Assembly: GCF_007997155.1 (NCBI RefSeq) | Contig: NZ_VORT01000001.1 | Span: 521,723-585,722 of the forward strand | Source of the DNA: Aequorivita antarctica | Lineage (GTDB): Bacteria > Bacteroidota > Bacteroidia > Flavobacteriales > Flavobacteriaceae | DNA: 64,000 bases | Reading direction: 5' to 3' | Shown here: positions 57,815 through 64,000 of the stretch, in pieces | Position numbering within the stretch: position 1 is the stretch's first letter | Layout: each line of letters starts with the position of its first letter | Translations under genes and position numbers: made by a program | Notes under the pieces: generated by a model | What the model was told of the DNA's origin: nothing | What the model saw: the letters and a program-made list of their open reading frames with translations, nothing else | Database searches by the model: none

Positions 57815-58660
57815 TTATTTTTTTAATGTTTCCAAATTAAAGTGATGAACATCGCGTTGAGGGAAAGGAATTGATATTCCTGCAGCTTCCAGTCTTGTTT
57901 TTCCTTCTTCCAAAATCAACCAACGCAGCTTCCAGAAATCATCATTGTTAGCCCAATAACGTACCATAAGATTTACAGAGCTGTCGCCAAGCTCAATTAC
58001 AGCCACAATTGGCATTTTGTCTTCAATTTTTAAAACAGTTTCTTGTTCTGAAACTAAATTCAGCAAGATATCTTTGGCTTTCTTTATGTCGTCGCCATAC
58101 CCTATGCCAAAAGTTAAACTCTCACGGCGTATTCCTTCTTCGGTGAAATTGATAATGTTTTCGTTGCTCAGTTTTCCATTGGGCATAATGGCCAATTGGT
58201 TGCCCACAGTATTGAGTTTTGTGTTGAAAATGGAAATTTCCTTCACCGTACCGTCCACTCCTTGGGCACTGATGAAATCACCAACTTTAAAAGGCTTTAA
58301 TAATAATATTAAAACGCCACCTGCAAAGTTTGAAAGCGATCCCTGTAATGCCAAGCCTATGGCAAGACCAGCAGCACCAATAATAGTAATCAATGAAGCA
58401 GATTCAACACCCAGTTGCGTTACAACCAAAACAAAAAGTACAATCTTTAATCCCCATCTGATTAAACTAGCAATAAAATTTTCCAGCGTGGGATCGTATT
58501 CTGTTTTGTCAAAAAACTTTTTAATGAAACGGTTGATCATTTTAATAATCCAAAGACCAATCAGCAGCATTAAAAGCGAGCCAATTACGCTCGGCAGAAA
58601 ATCAATTAATTTTTGTCCGTACTTTTCGATATATATATCCAAGTCCTGAAATCTTTCCAT
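57815..58660 (-). CDS. Small-conductance mechanosensitive channel (MscS family)
   Basis: A 281-residue inner-membrane protein of the usual MscS length. Three helices (about residues 20-42, 65-85 and 90-120) are followed by the pore helix region GLAIGLALQGSLSNFAGGVL, which is the family hallmark, and the beta domain VGDFISAQGVDGTVKEISIF. It opens when membrane tension rises on osmotic downshift. The DUF255 gene upstream on this strand ends 5 bases before its start, so they share a transcript. Confidence 0.93.
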   Translation of the reverse strand: MERFQDLDIYIEKYGQKLIDFLPSVIGSLLMLLIGLWIIKMINRFIKKFFDKTEYDPTLENFIASLIRWGLKIVLFVLVVTQLGVESASLITIIGAAGLAIGLALQGSLSNFAGGVLILLLKPFKVGDFISAQGVDGTVKEISIFNTKLNTVGNQLAIMPNGKLSNENIINFTEEGIRRESLTFGIGYGDDIKKAKDILLNLVSEQETVLKIEDKMPIVAVIELGDSSVNLMVRYWANNDDFWKLRWLILEEGKTRLEAAGISIPFPQRDVHHFNLETLKK

Positions 58661-58665
58661 AAAAT

Positions 58666-60780
58666 CTATTCTTTATTGTTTAATGATTCAATTGCAATTT
58701 TCGTGTCTTCTACGGGCAGTTTACACGCATTGTTCACGCAGACGTAAATAAGTGTAGCATCTGGCGTGTACCTGTTTTCAAAAAGTGGCCCGTTTTTTTC
58801 TCCCTTGCTTCCGGCCATAATTATATTGGGAAGATAGTGTTTGTTAAATTCTTTTATTTTCTCCGAAACATCTTTTCCTACGATTACTACTTCATAGAAA
58901 TCATTTTGAAAATTTGACAAAAGATCCAACCAGTTTGAAAAACCACTGGGGTATTGTTCAATTTCCACAGAAACATTTTTTAGCATTTGACGCGAAATTT
59001 CATCAAAACCAGTTTCCTCAAAATATTTTGAAAGCACAAAAAGATTCTTCGCCATTACTGAGTTTGAAGCAGGAATCACGTTATCTCGATATTCAAAATT
59101 TCGTGTAACTATGGCTGCGTCCTCTTTTGAGGTAAAATAAAACATGTGTTTTTCTTCATCAAAAAAGTTAGCCTTTGCATAATCTGCCATTTTCTTTGAA
59201 AGGTTCAGCCACTTTTCATCTAGAGTAACTTGATAAAGATCAATAAATGCTTCAATTGTAAATGCGTAATCCTCCAAAAAACCATTGATACTGCTTTTTC
59301 CATTTTTATAGTTGTGGAACAGCGCTCCGTTTTTCTGAAGCTGTTTTTCAGAAATAAACGTAGCATTTTTAAGTGCAGCGTCTAAATATTCTTTTTTGCC
59401 GAATGTTTTGTATGCATCTACATAACCTTTCAGCATCATTGCATTCCATGAACTAAGGGTTTTGTCATCCAGTCGCGGTTTTGGTCTTTTGTTTCTATAG
59501 GCGAGGAGGGTGTTTTTCCAGCTTTTCTTTTTCAGCTGAAGTGTTTCAGAAGTTATTCCAAATTCATTTTCAATTTCAGTATCCGTCTTTTTTCGGATGA
59601 GGACGTAATGATTGTTTTCCCACTTTCCGTAGCTGTTCACGTTATAATATTCCTTAAAAATATCGAAATCACCTTTCAATAATTTCTGCAATTCTTCCGG
59701 GGTAAAAACATAAAAAGCACCTTCCTCTAATTTGTCATTTTCATCCTTGCTATCGGCATCTAAAGAAGAATAAAACCCGCCTTCCTCATTGGTCATCTCT
59801 CGCGCTATAAAACCTAAGGTTTCTTCAACAATTTCTTTGTAAAGTGGTTTTTTTGTGACCAAAAAGGCGTTACTGTAAAGGCTTACAAGTTGTGCGTTGT
59901 CATAAAGCATTTTTTCAAAGTGCGGTACATGCCATTTTTCGTCGGTGCTATAGCGTGCAAAACCGCCGCCAACTTGATCGTAGAGCCCGCCATAGGCCAT
60001 CTTATCTAGAGTAAGTGTTACGTGATTCAGTAGTTCGGAGTCGTTTTTTTCAAAAGCTTGTCGTAACAAAAACTCAAGATTGTTAGGCATCATAAATTTT
60101 GGAGCGCCTTTAAATCCGCCGTTTTTTTGGTCGAAATTCTGCGATAGATTCTTAACTATTTCCGAAGTGGGGTATTTCGTAAAATCAACATCCTCCGTGT
60201 TCAAATGCACCAAATCCATGCTTTTGATGCCTTCTTCCAGACGGTTGGCGTAAGCAATCAGCTTTTCGGGTTCTTTGTTATAGGTTTCCTGAATTTGCTC
60301 TAATGCGTTTATCCAGTCGTTTTTACGGAAATAGGTGCCGCCCCAAACAGGCCGTCCGTCGGGAAGGGTAACCACATTCAGCGGCCAGCCTGCACTTCCG
60401 GTCATCAATTGCACGGCATTAATATAGGTTTGGTCAACGTCTGGACGTTCCTCGCGATCTACTTTTACCGAAATAAAATTTTTGTTCATTACCGATGCAA
60501 CTGTACTGTCCTCAAAACTTTCATGTTCCATCACGTGGCACCAATGGCAGGCGGCATAGCCGATGCTTATTACAATTAGTTTCTTCTCTTTTTTTGCCTG
60601 CTGGAGTGCAGCTTCACCATATGGTTTCCAATTCACGGGATTGTGTGCGTGCTGAAGCAGATAAGGGCTGGATTCGTGGATTAAATCGTTGGTAAAGGGA
60701 TGTGTTTTCACAGTTTCTTTTTTTGAAGAATTGCAGCCAAGAAAGATGGTTGTTGCCAAAAAAGCAAATAGTATGCGCAT
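58666..60780 (-). CDS. DUF255 thioredoxin-domain lipoprotein (YyaL/SSP411 family)
   Basis: A 704-residue protein. The first residues [16 protein letters not shown] end in a lipobox, so it is probably a lipoprotein, unlike cytoplasmic family members. A thioredoxin-like domain (about 25-150) carries [15 protein letters not shown] and [11 protein letters not shown], the family signature. A helical alpha/alpha-barrel-like region follows (about 200-560) with [20 protein letters not shown]. The biochemical role is unknown. A dodecin terminator lies just upstream, so it starts its own unit with mscS. Confidence 0.88.
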   Translation of the reverse strand: MRILFAFLATTIFLGCNSSKKETVKTHPFTNDLIHESSPYLLQHAHNPVNWKPYGEAALQQAKKEKKLIVISIGYAACHWCHVMEHESFEDSTVASVMNKNFISVKVDREERPDVDQTYINAVQLMTGSAGWPLNVVTLPDGRPVWGGTYFRKNDWINALEQIQETYNKEPEKLIAYANRLEEGIKSMDLVHLNTEDVDFTKYPTSEIVKNLSQNFDQKNGGFKGAPKFMMPNNLEFLLRQAFEKNDSELLNHVTLTLDKMAYGGLYDQVGGGFARYSTDEKWHVPHFEKMLYDNAQLVSLYSNAFLVTKKPLYKEIVEETLGFIAREMTNEEGGFYSSLDADSKDENDKLEEGAFYVFTPEELQKLLKGDFDIFKEYYNVNSYGKWENNHYVLIRKKTDTEIENEFGITSETLQLKKKSWKNTLLAYRNKRPKPRLDDKTLSSWNAMMLKGYVDAYKTFGKKEYLDAALKNATFISEKQLQKNGALFHNYKNGKSSINGFLEDYAFTIEAFIDLYQVTLDEKWLNLSKKMADYAKANFFDEEKHMFYFTSKEDAAIVTRNFEYRDNVIPASNSVMAKNLFVLSKYFEETGFDEISRQMLKNVSVEIEQYPSGFSNWLDLLSNFQNDFYEVVIVGKDVSEKIKEFNKHYLPNIIMAGSKGEKNGPLFENRYTPDATLIYVCVNNACKLPVEDTKIAIESLNNKE

Positions 60781-60800
60781 AGCTGAATTTTAGGAAAACA

Positions 60801-60834
60801 AAAATACGCTTTTGAAACCTCAAAAGCGTATTTT
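60801..60834 (-). terminator. Terminator of the dodecin gene
   Basis: AAAATACGCTTTTGA and TCAAAAGCGTATTTT form a perfect 15-bp stem with a 4-base loop. It lies 17 bases past the dodecin stop on the minus strand and ends in a T-rich run in that direction. Confidence 0.88.
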
Positions 60835-60851
60835 CATGATTCTTGGTGAAT

Positions 60852-61052
60852 TTAACTTACTTCAAAAGTAATTTTAACGTTCACACGGAAATGGGTAATA
60901 TTAGCGCCATCCACAACGCAGCTTTGTTCATTTACATAAACAGAACGTATGTTTTTAACACTTTTTGAAGCTTCTTTAACGGCGTTTCGAGTTGCGTCTT
61001 CCCAACTTTCTTTTGAGTTTGCAAGAATTTCAATTACTTTTAATACTGCCAT
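60852..61052 (-). CDS. Dodecin family flavin-binding protein
   Basis: A 66-residue protein that forms a dodecamer storing flavins in the cytoplasm. The ATG at 61052 was chosen because it gives the standard start MAVLKVIEILANSKESWEDA and the normal length; a longer frame adds nine residues. The family pattern continues as EASKSVKNIRSVYVNEQ and ends FRVNVKITFEVS. An 18-base palindrome (61067-61084) lies just before the start. It is monocistronic. Confidence 0.92.
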   Translation of the reverse strand: MAVLKVIEILANSKESWEDATRNAVKEASKSVKNIRSVYVNEQSCVVDGANITHFRVNVKITFEVS

Positions 61053-61161
61053 AAATTTTAGTTTTTTTTCGATATTCATCGAAATATTAATAAAGCCTCA
61101 AGATACAATTATTCAAGCCCAATAATCTGAAAATTAAGTTAAAAGCTACGGATGTTACCTC

Positions 61162-61240
61162 GGCCCCTAAAGGGGAGGAATAGCAATGTTTTCTTGGAAA
61201 CTTTTTCAGCTAGATGTTCCCCCTTTGGGGGATACGGGGA
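61162..61240. repeat. Imperfect CCCCTAAAGGGG/CCCCCTTTGGGGG inverted repeat
   Basis: GGCCCCTAAAGGGGAGGAA and TGTTCCCCCTTTGGGGGATA are imperfect reverse complements about 35 bases apart, each itself palindromic. They lie just past the nfu stop on the minus strand. Such elements are common between flavobacterial genes; this one may help end nfu transcription. Confidence 0.5.
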
Positions 61241-61248
61241 CAAGGCTT

Positions 61249-62169
61249 CTACCCATTAATAGCAACAACACTGTTTATCTGCCCATGAAGCATTTCCTTC
61301 AGCATCGTTTCAATCCCGTTTTTTAAAGTAATGGTTGAAGAAGGGCAGCCACTGCAGGCGCCTTGAAGTATCACTTTTACCGTTTTGGTATCTTCATTGA
61401 AGGAATCAAAAAGAATATGGCCACCATCTCTCGCCACGGCAGGCTTCACATATTCATCTAAGATGGAGATTATTTCTTTTTCGAGGTCGGTATGAACTTT
61501 CACGGTCTGTTCGGAAGATTCTTTAGTTGAAGAAATAGTTGAAGCAGTATTCGTGGTGTTCATTGCATCATCGTTCAATACTGGTTTTCCGTCTTCTATA
61601 AATTTTCGGATGAATTCTCGTATTTCCATGGAAATTTCCTCCCACTCAGCCATGTTAAATATCATCACGGAAACGAAGTTTCCGCTAATGAAAACTTCCT
61701 TTACGAAAGGAAAATTGAACAGCGCCTTCGCCAATGGGGAATGCGCTGTATCTTCAATATTTTTAAATTCAAAAGTTCCAGTAGCCATGGGCTTGTTGGC
61801 CACAAATTTCATCACGGCAGGATTTGGGGTGCTTTCGGCATAAATACTTACCGGAATTTTCTTAGGAATGTCAGTTTCAGTAATTACTGGCTTGCCAGTA
61901 TTCAAATATTCCACAATGGATTCTGCAACTTCTTCTTGCACGTCTTTCCATTCCACAATGTCAAATTTTTCAATGGCGACAAAATTTTGAGTGATATAAA
62001 CGGTTTTTACGAATGGAAGATAAAAAAGTTGCTGCGCCAGCGGACTCGCTTTCGCCTCATCAATATTTTTAAATTCGTAGCTGGTAGAGCGTGTTAAGAA
62101 GGAATTAACAATAAATTTAACAATATTTTGGTTGGATGTTTGAGTAATATCTATGTTAAATTGCAGCAT
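61249..62169 (-). CDS. Nfu-type iron-sulfur cluster carrier with duplicated N-terminal domain
   Basis: A 306-residue protein. Residues 1-95 and about 105-205 are two copies of the Nfu N-terminal domain: KNIDEAKASPLAQQLFYLPF in the first aligns with KNIEDTAHSPLAKALFNFPF in the second. After a Ser/Thr-rich linker (about 205-225) comes the NifU C-terminal domain with the cluster-binding QGACSGCPSST. Nfu carriers pass 4Fe-4S clusters to apoproteins, here possibly to ActB, QueG and other Fe-S enzymes. Most Nfu proteins have only one N-terminal domain. Confidence 0.92.
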   Translation of the reverse strand: MLQFNIDITQTSNQNIVKFIVNSFLTRSTSYEFKNIDEAKASPLAQQLFYLPFVKTVYITQNFVAIEKFDIVEWKDVQEEVAESIVEYLNTGKPVITETDIPKKIPVSIYAESTPNPAVMKFVANKPMATGTFEFKNIEDTAHSPLAKALFNFPFVKEVFISGNFVSVMIFNMAEWEEISMEIREFIRKFIEDGKPVLNDDAMNTTNTASTISSTKESSEQTVKVHTDLEKEIISILDEYVKPAVARDGGHILFDSFNEDTKTVKVILQGACSGCPSSTITLKNGIETMLKEMLHGQINSVVAING

Positions 62170-62217
62170 TTACTTGTTTTTTTTGCGAAAATATAAAAAG
62201 AAAAACAATGTATTCAA

Positions 62218-62225
62218 TATATTTG
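62218..62225 (+). promoter_or_regulatory. -7 promoter box for the large surface protein
   Basis: TATATTTG matches TAnnTTTG, 19 bases before the ATG at 62245. No -33 TTG is seen at the usual distance. Confidence 0.45.
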
Positions 62226-62244
62226 GCATCTTAACAGCCCAATT

Positions 62245-64000
62245 ATGAAAAAATTAATACTTCTACTTCTTCTCATATTTCCTCTTTTCATTTTTTCGCA
62301 ACCGGTGCAACTATTTCAACAGTTTAATGGTCGTTATGATTTTACTGCTGTTGGTAACACGTTAAACGCACAGCCAAACTTCAATGGATATTGTGGACAG
62401 TTGCTGCAAAGCAGTGCTAACTTGGCTTTAAACCCTGGACAAACTTTCGTGTCTGCACATCTATATTGGGGCTCTATAGGTACAGGCGATTTTGATGTTG
62501 CTTTAAATGGAACACCTATTAGCGCACAGCGTATTTTTAGCCATACATTTAATGGTAGCCCTTATTTTTCCGCCTATGCCGACGTAACAGCATTGGTAGG
62601 CGCTACGGGGAATGGCACTTATACCTTTTCTGACATGGACGTACAGGCTTTACTTCCTGGCTATTGCGGAACTAATTTTGGAGGTTGGGCCATATATGTT
62701 ATTTATGAAGATCCTTCATTATTGCTTAATCAAATAAGCCTTTTTGATGGTTTGGAAAGTGTTTCTGCAAATAATAATAACTTGAGCATCACCTTGACTA
62801 ATATTGATGTAAGCTCTGATGTTCTTTCAAAAATAGGCTTTTTGGCTTGGGAAGGAGAGGCTGAAATTGCCAATGGAGAAAGTCTTTTTATTAATGGAAC
62901 TTTAATATCAAATGCATTAAACCCTGCAAATAATGCATTTAACGGAACCAATTCTTATATTGGACCACCTGCCAATGCCCAGAACTATAACATGGATTTG
63001 GATTATTACGATTTGACTGGGATTGTAGCTCAAGGGGATACAAGTATTCTAATTGAATTGGAATCGCAGCAGGATTTTATAATGGTAAATAATATTATTA
63101 CCAGTGTAAATTCCGAATTACCAGATGCAACTATTGAGATAGATGATCTTGGGGTGCTTTGCCAAAACAATAATATAGATGTAGAATATACGGTCTATAA
63201 TGTTAACAGTACCAATGAATTGCCTGCCAATACGCCAATTGCTTTTTATGCGGATGCGGTGCTAATAGGACAAACCACTACTACTAATATTATTCCTTTA
63301 GGAGGGTCCGAAAGCGGTACTATTACTCTAAATATACCTATAGCCACACCAAATAATTTCAACCTAAGAGCTGTTGTCGATGATATAGGAAATGGTACTG
63401 GTATTGTTGCAGAAACTGATGAAAGTAACAATGAATTTATATATCCAGTTGACCTTAGTACGGCTGGAATACTTCTTACTCCTGGCCCAGCTTGTTTGGG
63501 AAGACCAGTTATTTTGGACTCAGGCGTAACTGACCCTCCATTCAATATTCAATGGTTTAGAAATGCAATTCCTATTCCTGGCGCAACCAATCCAACACTA
63601 GTTGTTACTATTGACGGTATTTATTCTGTTGAAGCAGTTGATGGTATTTGTAGAGTTGATAGTAATTCCGTGGTAATTACATTTAGGCCTCAGCCAGTAG
63701 CGAACCCTGCGCCAGATATGTACCAGTGCGATTACGGTAGCACTGCGGGTGTCTTCAACCTGACCGATAATGACGGTGATATTTTGGGTGCTCAGAACCC
63801 AGCAGATTTCGTCATAAAATATTACGATACCTTCCAAAAATCCTTTGACGGTATTCCCGGCACGGAAATTTTGGGCGGGGTCCACATCATAGTTCCCCCT
63901 TCCCCCCAGACGATCTACGCTCGGATCGAGGACAATACGGGCAGTTGTTTTGACCTGACTGATTTCAAGATCTATTTCAGCCGTGCGATCGCTGGCATCG
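62245..64000 (+). CDS. Large modular secreted surface protein (3' end beyond window)
   Basis: The frame is open from ATG 62245 to the window end (585 codons). A signal peptide (KKLILLLLLIFPLFIFSQ) is followed by an N-terminal domain with paired Tyr/Gly-rich strands (about residues 20-290). A CARDB-like beta domain follows (about 293-400, ending DETDESNN-like VAETDESNNEF), then an Ig-like segment (about 410-480) and a module opening with NPAPDMYQCDYGSTAGVFNL that is often repeated in flavobacterial T9SS cargo. A type IX sorting or gliding C-terminal domain is expected past the window. GC content rises sharply in the last 350 bases. Confidence 0.85.
   Translation, partial: MKKLILLLLLIFPLFIFSQPVQLFQQFNGRYDFTAVGNTLNAQPNFNGYCGQLLQSSANLALNPGQTFVSAHLYWGSIGTGDFDVALNGTPISAQRIFSHTFNGSPYFSAYADVTALVGATGNGTYTFSDMDVQALLPGYCGTNFGGWAIYVIYEDPSLLLNQISLFDGLESVSANNNNLSITLTNIDVSSDVLSKIGFLAWEGEAEIANGESLFINGTLISNALNPANNAFNGTNSYIGPPANAQNYNMDLDYYDLTGIVAQGDTSILIELESQQDFIMVNNIITSVNSELPDATIEIDDLGVLCQNNNIDVEYTVYNVNSTNELPANTPIAFYADAVLIGQTTTTNIIPLGGSESGTITLNIPIATPNNFNLRAVVDDIGNGTGIVAETDESNNEFIYPVDLSTAGILLTPGPACLGRPVILDSGVTDPPFNIQWFRNAIPIPGATNPTLVVTIDGIYSVEAVDGICRVDSNSVVITFRPQPVANPAPDMYQCDYGSTAGVFNLTDNDGDILGAQNPADFVIKYYDTFQKSFDGIPGTEILGGVHIIVPPSPQTIYARIEDNTGSCFDLTDFKIYFSRAIAGI

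Noticed and set aside
58017..58649. 210-residue plus-strand frame opposite mscS
   Set aside because: The minus strand encodes a complete MscS; the plus frame is a shadow without a domain.
1..64000. tRNA, rRNA, CRISPR, prophage or insertion sequence
   Set aside because: No such structure, repeat array or transposase/integrase gene was seen on either strand by eye.

Overview
This window is a stretch of chromosome from a member of the Flavobacteriaceae (phylum Bacteroidota). The evidence is an alternative complex III operon feeding a cytochrome oxidase, the gliding/type IX secretion protein SprA, a RemB-like protein, flavobacterial surface-protein modules, several promoters with the Bacteroidota -7 box TAnnTTTG, and moderately low GC. 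No phage, transposase, CRISPR array, tRNA or rRNA gene was seen. Genes are densely packed and no gene-free stretch exceeds 300 bases. The longest, about 285 bases between coxA and ruvB, holds a terminator, a palindrome and a candidate small RNA.

Layout: (1) 1-1.8 kb, the end of a phenylacetate-CoA-ligase-like gene and a tandem universal stress protein. (2) 1.9-6.5 kb, the translation/transcription operon rimP-nusA-infB behind a terminator-like leader hairpin. (3) 6.6-9.5 kb, a DUF5916 outer membrane protein and a SPOR protein. (4) 9.7-21.6 kb, one long respiratory operon, actABCDEF-coxB-coxA, which would move electrons from menaquinol through multihaem proteins to an aa3-type oxidase. (5) 21.6-30.3 kb, the candidate RNA, ruvB, a lone cytochrome P450, queG, a POTRA/barrel outer membrane protein, the malic enzyme maeB and ruvA. 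(6) 30.3-42.2 kb, sprA, gcvH, a VanZ-like gene, two TonB-like proteins and a RemB-like surface protein; the last three share a TonB-C-like domain. (7) 42.2-48.6 kb, a metallo-beta-lactamase-fold protein and the oxidase maturation cluster: ctaB, two subunit III genes, subunit IV, a SCO-like protein without cysteines, SCO, DUF420 and a tiny CxxC membrane protein. (8) 48.7-57.1 kb, a MacAB-TolC-type export locus with two permeases and two adaptors, ending in tsaB. (9) 57-62.2 kb, minus-strand genes: an unknown secreted protein, MscS, a DUF255 lipoprotein, dodecin, and an Nfu protein with a duplicated N-terminal domain. (10) 62.2-64 kb, the start of a large modular surface protein that runs off the window.

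The main theme is the aerobic respiratory chain. The electron-transfer core (region 4) and the haem A, copper and subunit III/IV functions (region 7) lie about 22 kb apart, so their products must be brought together. A second theme is the cell surface and gliding machinery. No wholly new defence or mobile system was seen. The most interesting unexplained signals are the candidate pseudoknotted small RNA upstream of ruvB, the helix-hairpin-helix module fused to ActC, the TonB-C domain triplet, the cysteine-less SCO-like protein with its small CxxC neighbour, and the composition switch inside the last gene.
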